From: Alentia gelatinosa
Taxonomy: Eukaryota > Annelida > Polychaeta > Phyllodocida > Polynoidae
DNA length: 64,000 nt
Reading direction: 5' to 3'
Assembly: GCA_950022655.1 (NCBI GenBank)
Contig: OX465584.1
Coordinates: 3,481,694 to 3,545,693, forward strand
The notes under the pieces are model-generated. The model made no database searches. It saw only the letters and a program-made list of their open reading frames with translations, and was not told the origin of the DNA. This document shows, piece by piece, positions 1-6,457 of the stretch. Every line of letters begins with the position of its first letter. The stretch's first letter is position 1. The position numbers were made by a program, and so were the translations under genes.

Positions 1-51
1 CCCTACACCTGCATCCCTAGCCGAAGACTTTGCTGACTGCTCCATAGTGCT
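1..51 (-). other. tRNA-like segment, cut by window edge
   Basis: This is the box A half of the minus-strand tRNA-like element described at 2132-2203. The box B half lies to the left of the window, which confirms that the array continues leftward. Confidence 0.5.
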
Positions 52-82
52 AGATGTATGACGTGGGTCAAATACTTAGTGT

Positions 83-97
83 GGTGGTGGGTTGGGG
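83..97 (+). other. G-rich tract, two-tetrad quadruplex candidate
   Basis: Four G runs of at least two are separated by loops of 1, 1 and 2 bases (GG T GG T GGG TT GGGG). The tract is invariant in the units I compared and stands out in an AT-rich context. A two-layer quadruplex is the most it can form, so stability would be modest. Confidence 0.35.
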
Positions 98-142
98 AAT
101 CAGCGGAGTTTTGAAAGAGCTACAAGATGGGTTCATTCATGT

Positions 143-159
143 AAAACATGACATGTTTT
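143..159. repeat. Inverted repeat with polymorphic T run
   Basis: AAAACAT and ATGTTTT form 7-bp arms around a 3-base loop (GAC). The T run at the right edge is 6 T in some units and 7 in others and is the main cause of the 2152/2153 length difference. Confidence 0.7.
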
Positions 160-246
160 TTGTATTGCTTTTACAACTGCAATGCTATTCCTATTGAATA
201 AAACTTTGCCCATGTAAAACTGGTGTTTTGACTTGTATTAGTTAAG

Positions 247-264
247 ATGAGAGAATTTTCTCAT
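247..264. repeat. Inverted repeat ATGAGA / TCTCAT
   Basis: Perfect 6-bp arms flank a 6-base centre GAATTT. It is present in all units compared. No function is recognised. Confidence 0.55.
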
Positions 265-329
265 ATGTACATTATTCTATTTGAGTCTAATAATGATTGA
301 TATTCATAAAATTCATCATTTGTCTTTGC

Positions 330-381
330 GGTTCTAATTAATCAAAGGAATAAATGACAATTTTCCTTTTAGATTAGAACC
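330..381. repeat. 52-nt two-stage hairpin, pre-miRNA-like in shape
   Basis: The outer arms GGTTCTAAT (330-338) and ATTAGAACC (373-381) are perfectly complementary over 9 bp. The inner arms AAAGGAA (344-350) and TTCCTTT (363-369) add 7 bp, with internal loops of 5 and 3 bases and a 12-base terminal loop. Seen variants fall outside the arms (the C/T next to the left arm) or in the loop (unit 7). It could be a structured RNA segment or the ends of a tiny MITE-like insertion; no target duplication is visible. Confidence 0.45.
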
Positions 382-491
382 CATGGCAATTTCTTGAAAA
401 TTGAATATGAAGATCTCCAAGTATTGTAGAACACATATCTAATTTAATAATTGGGGGTCGTCGTGCTAGTTTTTGATTTAGATATTAATAA

Positions 492-506
492 TATAACAAT
501 GTTATA
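492..506. repeat. Short palindrome TATAACA / TGTTATA
   Basis: Perfect 7-bp arms around a single central A, in an AT-rich context. It is kept in all units compared. It could be a cruciform or dimeric protein site; nothing more can be said. Confidence 0.5.
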
Positions 507-548
507 ACAGTATGATGGATATTAGCCACACAAAACCTGAGTCATTCC

Positions 549-850
549 GTTTCAATTAAAAGTTTATTGATGATAAGTGATGAGTACAGACAAGCTGATG
601 GTATGAGTGATAGATGATTGTATTAAAAACTCAAAATTATAAAAAAATAAATAAATAAATATGCAGTACTATATGTTTGAATATAAAAAGATCTATATGT
701 GAAAGTAGAATTTCTGACAATTACTTAACAAATCTACATGTATATGACATTCTTCAAAGAGCTACACATGTTGATAAAGATGATATGATATTATTCCCAA
801 ATCAGTGCTAAAGATCTATTAGGAGAGTAAGAAACAATATTCAATATTGG
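549..850. other. Invariant AT-rich spacer with (AAAT)n run
   Basis: This stretch has no gene. It contains an A run followed by AAAT repeats at about 642-660 and several ATG-rich words, and ends in CAATATTCAATATTG, an inverted repeat of CAATATT around one C (836-850). Across the 30 copies I saw only three differences here (unit 5 deletion, unit 24 GATTTTATT, units 25 and 28 AAAAAATATTC), fewer than in the flanking parts of the unit. Confidence 0.6.
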
Positions 851-856
851 TTCAAG

Positions 857-864
857 GCGGCCGC
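857..864. other. NotI-type GCGGCCGC site
   Basis: This CpG-containing octamer occurs once per unit, at the left edge of a GC-richer core in an otherwise AT-rich repeat. It is intact in all 30 units, 69 bases before each 68-codon frame. Retention of its two CpGs in every copy suggests little germline CpG methylation decay here or recent homogenisation. Confidence 0.95.
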
Positions 865-872
865 TTATTTAA
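865..872 (+). promoter_or_regulatory. TATA-like TTATTTAA
   Basis: An AT octamer lies directly after the GC-rich NotI site and just before the structured core. Its position would fit a start site near 890-900, but no other promoter element supports it, so this is only a candidate. Confidence 0.2.
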
Positions 873-877
873 CCCGA

Positions 878-968
878 CCAGAGCTAACGTAGTGTGGCTC
901 TGGTGGCCAGTGTAGCAGAGGCCACATGCATATCTCTATACTGTACAGTGAGTTAGTACCAGTAGAGA
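878..968 (+). ncRNA. Three consecutive hairpins, candidate structured RNA
   Basis: Hairpin 1 pairs CCAGAGC (878-884) with GCTCTGG (897-903). Hairpin 2 pairs GTGGCC (903-908) with GGCCAC (920-925), sharing base 903. Hairpin 3 pairs TCTC + TACTG (933-936, 939-943) with CAGTA + GAGA (960-968) around a 2-base bulge, and can extend by TAC/GTA inside. The arms are unchanged in all units compared, so there is no covariation evidence either way. The block may be an RNA fold or a set of DNA palindromes; transcription is not shown by sequence alone. Confidence 0.3.
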
Positions 969-1132
969 CCCCTGGTGTCAAAGTCGGGCATGAGGCTTCA
1001 CAGCTAAGTCAGAGCTCAACTGAGAATCCAGTAAAAACTGAATCTGATACCCGAGTACGCATTGGCAAAATCGAAAACGGACCAGCGGAAAAAGTTGAGG
1101 CTGAATCTAGGTCAAATCTCTCACTCTCTTGA
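926..1132 (+). CDS. 68-codon open frame, unrecognised, doubtful coding
   Basis: The frame starts at the ATG after an in-frame TAG at 890 and ends at TGA. The product would be hydrophilic and rich in Glu, Ser, Val and Lys; there is no signal peptide, membrane segment or motif I recognise. It is open in 29 of 30 units (starting 69 bases after each NotI site) and broken in unit 10. Across units, codon 41 is Asp, Gly or Tyr and codon 45 Arg or His; silent changes occur at codons 40, 48 and 49. Amino-acid-changing variants are at least as common as silent ones, which does not look like purifying selection. The N-terminal codons also form the third hairpin, which could explain conservation without translation. 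Confidence 0.15.
   Translation: MHISILYSELVPVETPGVKVGHEASQLSQSSTENPVKTESDTRVRIGKIENGPAEKVEAESRSNLSLS
1107..1119. repeat. 13-bp direct word CTAGGTCAAATCT, copy 1
   Basis: An identical 13-bp word recurs at 1298-1310, and a shorter GGTCAAAT lies at 66-73. The core AGGTCA is a nuclear-receptor half-site sequence. Spacing is far too wide for a standard paired element, so a regulatory role is speculative. Confidence 0.4.
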
Positions 1133-1261
1133 GATCATATTTTTTCAAATATCTCTGGAACGGATGGGAATTTCTGAATGATTTTTTCACAGGTGGATCG
1201 AGCGTTTCAAGCTGGACTCATCCATACCAGTTGACATGTATATGACGTGATTTAATGTAAG

Positions 1262-1283
1262 AAAATCGAAAATTATTGATTTT
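1262..1283. repeat. Inverted repeat AAAATC / GATTTT
   Basis: 6-bp arms around a 10-base AT-rich centre, unchanged in the units compared. No function is recognised. Confidence 0.4.
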
Positions 1284-1297
1284 GAAAAATGGTAAAA

Positions 1298-1310
1298 CTA
1301 GGTCAAATCT
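1298..1310. repeat. 13-bp direct word CTAGGTCAAATCT, copy 2
   Basis: Exact repeat of 1107-1119. In units 8 and 10 this copy is altered to AGGTTAAATC, which breaks the AGGTCA core there. Confidence 0.4.
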
Positions 1311-1521
1311 TTGGAGTTGTGTCATTTACTTTTAAAACAAAATAGAGACATAACTAAAGAATTAAATGAAAGCTATATATGTTGGCTTTCAGATCTTGTT
1401 TGAAATTTTGTTCAGATTGGTATATATTTGGTGTCATTAATATTTTAGACGAAGCTGATAAAAAAGAATTCTCCAATTTTCTTAAAATCGATAAAAAACA
1501 CATTCAGCTTGAAAGTATCGC
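1311..1521. other. Variable AT-rich spacer
   Basis: No gene or strong structure is seen. Several of the unit-typing variants (CTTTTAAAAC/CTTATAAAAC, AAAATAG/AAACTAG, TATATTT/TAAATTT, TCATTAATA/TTATTAGTA, ATCGAT/ATCAAT) lie here, so this part diverges more between units than the blocks on either side. Confidence 0.6.
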
Positions 1522-1642
1522 AATGACACTTTAGTCGTCATTAAACAAGATATAGATGTTCAATTCTGATGGATGTTTGATGACCTGTGACTAACCACGC
1601 CTTAGGAAATAATTTTTGAAGTTGAGAGATTTCTCTCTCTTC
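1522..1642 (+). ncRNA. Sm-site-like motif between hairpins, snRNA-like candidate
   Basis: A hairpin AATGAC / GTCATT (1522-1527, 1537-1542) is followed by AATTTTTGA (1611-1619), which fits the Sm-site form (A, U run, G, A). Right after it comes GAGAG-ATTT-CTCTC (1624-1637), a position where snRNAs carry a 3' stem-loop. The order hairpin, Sm site, 3' hairpin is snRNA-like, but I do not recognise U1, U2, U4, U5, U7 or a spliced leader, and no proximal sequence element can be named. The block is nearly invariant; units 11 and 15 carry a deletion just after the first hairpin, and unit 19 one substitution just after the last. Confidence 0.15.
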
Positions 1643-1674
1643 AGTAAATGTCAGTCTCTAAATCTGTATTTCTC

Positions 1675-1680
1675 AATAAA
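1675..1680 (+). promoter_or_regulatory. AATAAA polyadenylation-type hexamer
   Basis: AATAAATAAA lies about 540 bases after the open frame. It is frequent by chance in sequence this AT-rich; another AATAAA lies near 197. No GT-rich downstream element is evident. Confidence 0.15.
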
Positions 1681-1842
1681 TAAACACACAACTGAAACAG
1701 GTAATGGTTGAGTCATAGTAGAACAACTTTCCCAAAGTGATTGTCATAGTTTTGTTTCAATCAAACCGTAAACATTTATGGGACACTTGATTTAACTCAT
1801 ACACAGGAAAATATGGTAAAAAAGGTTTAGAATTGGGTTTGG

Positions 1843-1857
1843 AGCGCCATCTAGCAG
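1843..1857 (-). promoter_or_regulatory. CTCF-like binding motif, one per unit
   Basis: On the minus strand this reads CTGCTAGATGGCGCT. Against the CTCF core CCASYAGRKGGCRC it matches 12 of 14 positions, missing only the second and third. It also fits the form TAGATGGCGC that I recall for invertebrate CTCF. All 29 copies that fall in the window are intact and in the same orientation (start positions are given in the unit entries), although the adjacent base is polymorphic (AGATACT or AGACACT). It is known that some vertebrate macrosatellites carry CTCF sites in each unit; whether this site is bound here is inference. Confidence 0.45.
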
Positions 1858-1879
1858 ATACTATATGAAGCATAGTATC
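1857..1879. repeat. Hairpin GATACTAT / ATAGTATC beside the CTCF-like motif
   Basis: Perfect 8-bp arms with a 7-base loop in units carrying ACTATATG. The stem is reduced to 6 bp in ACTGTATG units and weakened further in GACACTG units, so the arm is not conserved as a structure. Confidence 0.4.
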
Positions 1880-1948
1880 ACTCTCCCTTGCAGAGGTTTA
1901 GCTACAATCCCCATGCTCTCAATGGAATGAGAATGCGAATGGAGAGTG
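1879..1948. repeat. 70-nt inverted repeat CACTCTCC / GGAGAGTG
   Basis: Perfect 8-bp arms at 1879-1886 and 1941-1948 enclose 54 bases that contain the word pair GCTCTCAATGG and GAATGAGAATG. It sits directly after the previous hairpin and the CTCF-like motif, giving a compact structured stretch of about 105 bp. Function unknown. Confidence 0.4.
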
Positions 1949-2131
1949 CGTAACTTGTACAGGTGCGCTTGGATCGACCTGCGAAGACGATTTTTGTCTT
2001 GTTTTGCCCATTTTGGAATATGTATGTTATTCCACATAGTTAGATCCTTTTCATAAAACTTTAGGTTATGTCAGCGATCGCCAGTCAGATCTTTTTTGTA
2101 CAGTAAAATATAGAAAAAAACGAAAAGTCAA
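1949..2131. other. Spacer before the tRNA-like segment
   Basis: No gene is seen. It holds the 3' unit-typing variants (GCGTAAC/GCATAAC at its left edge, CCACATAG/CCACTTAG, ATAAAAC/ATAAACC, GCGATCG/GCAATCG) and a short A run near 2114 that is one base longer in unit 28. Confidence 0.6.
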
Positions 2132-2203
2132 GGCCAACATGGGGATCGAACTCCCTACACCTGCATCCCTAGCCGAAGACTTTGCTGACTGCTCCATAGT
2201 GCT
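2132..2203 (-). other. tRNA-like segment (degenerate tRNA or tRNA-derived SINE head)
   Basis: Read on the minus strand, this 72-nt stretch has a box A-like TGGAGCAGTCAG and a box B-like AGTTCGATCCC. The distance between them (tRNA position 8 to 53) is exactly 45 nt, as in a tRNA with a short variable loop. It is not a working tRNA: only 2 of 7 acceptor pairs form, the T stem has mismatches, and no anticodon stem-loop with U33 is clear. It recurs in every unit from 21 bases before to 50 bases after each unit start listed here; the first copy is cut by the window edge (1-51). It could act as a weak internal Pol III promoter or be a fossil of a tRNA-derived SINE. Variants hitting it include GATCCAAC in the copy near 38739 and AGCCAAAGAC near 15095. 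Confidence 0.5.
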
Positions 2204-4305
2204 AAATGTATGACGTGGGTCAAATACTTAGTGTGGTGGTGGGTTGGGGAATCAGCGGAGTTTTGAAAGAGCTACAAGATGGGTTCATTCATGTAAAACA
2301 TGACATGTTTTTTTGTATTGCTTTTACAACTGCAATGCTATTCCTATTGAATAAAACTTTGCCCATGTAAAACTGGTGTTTTGACTTGTATTAGTTAAGA
2401 TGAGAGAATTTTCTCATATGTACATTATTCTATTTGAGTCTAATAATGATTGATATTCATAAAATTCATCATTTGTCTTTGTGGTTCTAATTAATCAAAG
2501 GAATAAATGACAATTTTCCTTTTAGATTAGAACCCATGGCAATTTCTTGAAAATTGAATATGAAGATCTCCAAGTATTGTAGAACACATATCTAATTTAA
2601 TAATTGGGGGTCGTCGTGCTAGTTTTTGATTTAGATATTAATAATATAACAATGTTATAACAGTATGATGGATATTAGCCACACAAAACCTGAGTCATTC
2701 TGTTTCAATTAAAAGTTTATTGATGATAAGTGATGAGTACAGACAAGCTGATGGTATGAGTGATAGATGATTGTATTAAAAACTCAAAATTATAAAAAAA
2801 TAAATAAATAAATATGCAGTACTATATGTTTGAATATAAAAAGATCTATATGTGAAAGTAGAATTTCTGACAATTACTTAACAAATCTACATGTATATGA
2901 CATTCTTCAAAGAGCTACACATGTTGATAAAGATGATATGATATTATTCCCAAATCAGTGCTAAAGATCTATTAGGAGAGTAAGAAACAATATTCAATAT
3001 TGGTTCAAGGCGGCCGCTTATTTAACCCGACCAGAGCTAACGTAGTGTGGCTCTGGTGGCCAGTGTAGCAGAGGCCACATGCATATCTCTATACTGTACA
3101 GTGAGTTAGTACCAGTAGAGACCCCTGGTGTCAAAGTCGGGCATGAGGCTTCACAGCTAAGTCAGAGCTCAACTGAGAATCCAGTAAAAACTGAATCTGG
3201 TACCCGAGTACACATTGGCAAAATCGAAAACGGACCAGCGGAAAAAGTTGAGGCTGAATCTAGGTCAAATCTCTCACTCTCTTGAGATCATATTTTTTCA
3301 AATATCTCCGGAATGGATGGGAATTTCTGAATGATTTTTTCACAGGTGGATCGAGCGTCTCGAGCTGGACTCATCCATACCAGTTGACATGTATATGACG
3401 TGATTTAATGTAAGAAAATCGAAAATTATTGATTTTGAAAAATGGTAAAACTAGGTCAAATCTTTGGAGTTGTGTCATTTACTTATAAAACAAAATAGAG
3501 ACATAACTAAAGAATTAAATGAAAGCTATATATGTTGGCTTTCAGATCTTGTTTGAAATTTTGTTCAGATTGGTATAAATTTGGTGTTATTAGTATTTTA
3601 GACGAAGCTGATAAAAAAGAATTCTCCAATTTTCTTAAAATCAATAAAAAACACATTCAGCTTGAAAGTATCGCAATGACACTTTAGTCGTCATTAAACA
3701 AGATATAGATGTTCAATTCTGATGGATGTTTGATGACCTGTGACTAACCACGCCTTAGGAAATAATTTTTGAAGTTGAGAGATTTCTCTCTCTTCAGTAA
3801 ATGTCAGTCTCTAAATCTGTATTTCTCAATAAATAAACACACAACTGAAACAGGTAATGGTTGAGTCATAGTAGAACAACTTTCCCAAAGTGATTGTCAT
3901 AGTTTTGTTTCAATCAAACCGTAAACATTTATGGGACACTTGATTTAACTCATACACAGGAAAATATGGTAAAAAAGGTTTAGAATTGGGTTTGGAGCGC
4001 CATCTAGCAGATACTGTATGAAGCATAGTATCACTCTCCCTTGCAGAGGTTTAGCTACAATCCCCATGCTCTCAATGGAATGAGAATGCGAATGGAGAGT
4101 GCGTAACTTGTACAGGTGCGCTTGGATCGACCTGCGAAGACGATTTTTGTCTTGTTTTGCCCATTTTGGAATATGTATGTTATTCCACATAGTTAGATCC
4201 TTTTCATAAAACTTTAGGTTATGTCAGCGATCGCCAGTCAGATCTTTTTTGTACAGTAAAATATAGAAAAAAACGAAAAGTCAAGGCCAACATGGGGATC
4301 GAACT
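2153..4305 (+). repeat. Unit 2 (2153 bp), H-type
   Basis: Type B / codon 41 Gly with Arg45 to His / m2 / 3' a with ACTGTATG. It shares the private variants GCTAAATG, TACACATT and GTCTCGAGC with unit 20, 18 units away; unit 24 shares the last two. NotI 3010, frame 3079-3285, CTCF-like 3996-4010. The minus-strand 81-codon frame 3945-4190 is intact. Confidence 0.98.
3945..4190 (-). other. 81-codon minus-strand frame, not coding
   Basis: This frame is open in ten units only (2, 4, 19, 21, 22, 24, 25, 26, 28, 29). In the others it is lost by removal of the ATG (CCACTTAG variant), by the ACTATATG variant that creates a stop, or by private stops in units 20 and 27. It overlaps the CTCF-like motif and the hairpins. 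The product has no motif I recognise. Frequent independent loss indicates a chance open frame. Confidence 0.1.
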
Positions 4306-6457
4306 CCCTACACCTGCATCCCTAGCCGAAGACTTTGCTGACTGCTCCATAGTGCTAGATGTATGACGTGGGTCAAATACTTAGTGTGGTGGTGGGTTGG
4401 GGAATCAGCGGAGTTTTGAAAGAGCTACAAGATGGGTTCATTCATGTAAAACATGACATGTTTTTTGTATTGCTTTTACAACTGCAATGCTATTCCTATT
4501 GAATAAAACTTTGCCCATGTAAAACTGGTGTTTTGACTTGTATTAGTTAAGATGAGAGAATTTTCTCATATGTACATTATTCTATTTGAGTCTAATAATG
4601 ATTGATATTCATAAAATTCATCATTTGTCTTTGCGGTTCTAATTAATCAAAGGAATAAATGACAATTTTCCTTTTAGATTAGAACCCATGGCAATTTCTT
4701 GAAAATTGAATATGAAGATCTCCAAGTATTGTAGAACACATATCTAATTTAATAATTGGGGGTCGTCGTGCTAGTTTTTGATTTAGATATTAATAATATA
4801 ACAATGTTATAACAGTATGATGGATATTAGCCACACAAAACCTGAGTCATTCCGTTTCAATTAAAAGTTTATTGATGATAAGTGATGAGTACAGACAAGC
4901 TGATGGTATGAGTGATAGATGATTGTATTAAAAACTCAAAATTATAAAAAAATAAATAAATAAATATGCAGTACTATATGTTTGAATATAAAAAGATCTA
5001 TATGTGAAAGTAGAATTTCTGACAATTACTTAACAAATCTACATGTATATGACATTCTTCAAAGAGCTACACATGTTGATAAAGATGATATGATATTATT
5101 CCCAAATCAGTGCTAAAGATCTATTAGGAGAGTAAGAAACAATATTCAATATTGGTTCAAGGCGGCCGCTTATTTAACCCGACCAGAGCTAACGTAGTGT
5201 GGCTCTGGTGGCCAGTGTAGCAGAGGCCACATGCATATCTCTATACTGTACAGTGAGTTAGTACCAGTAGAGACCCCTGGTGTCAAAGTCGGGCATGAGG
5301 CTTCACAGCTAAGTCAGAGCTCAACTGAGAATCCAGTAAAAACTGAATCTGATACCCGAGTACGCATTGGCAAAATCGAAAACGGACCAGCGGAAAAAGT
5401 TGAGGCTGAATCTAGGTCAAATCTCTCACTCTCTTGAGATCATATTTTTTCAAATATCTCTGGAACGGATGGGAATTTCTGAATGATTTTTTCACAGGTG
5501 GATCGAGCGTTTCAAGCTGGACTCATCCATACCAGTTGACATGTATATGACGTGATTTAATGTAAGAAAATCGAAAATTATTGATTTTGAAAAATGGTAA
5601 AACTAGGTCAAATCTTTGGAGTTGTGTCATTTACTTATAAAACAAAATAGAGACATAACTAAAGAATTAAATGAAAGCTATATATGTTGGCTTTCAGATC
5701 TTGTTTGAAATTTTGTTCAGATTGGTATAAATTTGGTGTTATTAGTATTTTAGACGAAGCTGATAAAAAAGAATTCTCCAATTTTCTTAAAATCAATAAA
5801 AAACACATTCAGCTTGAAAGTATCGCAATGACACTTTAGTCGTCATTAAACAAGATATAGATGTTCAATTCTGATGGATGTTTGATGACCTGTGACTAAC
5901 CACGCCTTAGGAAATAATTTTTGAAGTTGAGAGATTTCTCTCTCTTCAGTAAATGTCAGTCTCTAAATCTGTATTTCTCAATAAATAAACACACAACTGA
6001 AACAGGTAATGGTTGAGTCATAGTAGAACAACTTTCCCAAAGTGATTGTCATAGTTTTGTTTCAATCAAACCGTAAACATTTATGGGACACTTGATTTAA
6101 CTCATACACAGGAAAATATGGTAAAAAAGGTTTAGAATTGGGTTTGGAGCGCCATCTAGCAGACACTGTATGAAGCATAGTATCACTCTCCCTTGCAGAG
6201 GTTTAGCTACAATCCCCATGCTCTCAATGGAATGAGAATGCGAATGGAGAGTGCATAACTTGTACAGGTGCGCTTGGATCGACCTGCGAAGACGATTTTT
6301 GTCTTGTTTTGCCCATTTTGGAATATGTATGTTATTCCACTTAGTTAGATCCTTTTCATAAACCTTTAGGTTATGTCAGCAATCGCCAGTCAGATCTTTT
6401 TTGTACAGTAAAATATAGAAAAAAACGAAAAGTCAAGGCCAACATGGGGATCGAACT
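4306..6457 (+). repeat. Unit 3 (2152 bp)
   Basis: Type A / Asp41 / m2 / 3' b with GACACTG. NotI 5162, frame 5231-5437, CTCF-like 6148-6162. The minus-strand frame has lost its ATG (CCACTTAG variant). It is a mosaic: an A-type 5' part joined to the b-type 3' part also found in units 5-8. Confidence 0.98.

Larger units (their letters stand above)
1..2152 (+). repeat. Unit 1 (2152 bp), reference copy
   Basis: Type A / codon 41 Asp / m1 / 3' a with ACTATATG. NotI site at 857, 68-codon frame 926-1132, CTCF-like motif 1843-1857. The minus-strand 81-codon frame is broken by the ACTATATG variant, which creates a stop. The closest copies are units 13, 14, 17 and 18. Internal elements are described once, on this copy; other copies lie at the same offsets. 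Confidence 0.98.

Noticed and set aside
55..65. TGACGTG words (55-65 and 1240-1248) as CRE-type regulatory sites.
   Set aside because: The words are short, lack the full palindrome TGACGTCA and occur at chance-like frequency.
270..292. ATTCTATTTGA resembles the start of the Ciona spliced leader.
   Set aside because: Only 11 bases match, in AT-rich DNA. There is no splice donor at the right place and no Sm site or hairpins close downstream.
642..660. The (AAAT)n run as evidence of a retrotransposon poly(A) tail.
   Set aside because: No target-site duplication, reverse transcriptase remnant or SINE body is joined to it. The tRNA-like segment is about 600 bases away and on the opposite strand.
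730..750. ACATGTATATGAC occurring twice per unit (near 736 and 1234) as a functional direct repeat.
   Set aside because: It is a simple AT-rich word with no shared flanks and no extended similarity between the two places.
878..925. A second CTCF-like site in the reverse complement of the hairpin region (TGGCCACCAG).
   Set aside because: Only the first nine of 14 core positions fit. The GGCGC part is replaced by CCACA, and the sequence is explained by the hairpin arms.
1107..1250. A possible 82-nt intron (1111-1192) that would join the 68-codon frame at codon 62 to a further 18 codons ending at 1250.
   Set aside because: The 3' site TTTTTTCACAG is good, but the 5' site AG/GTCAAA is weak. All four common variants in the would-be second exon change the amino acid (Phe/Leu, Lys/Glu, Asp/Asn, Met/Leu), which does not look like coding sequence.
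3945..4190. The 81-codon minus-strand frame as a real gene.
   Set aside because: It is intact in only 10 of 29 units, and it is lost through several independent changes to its start codon or internal stops.
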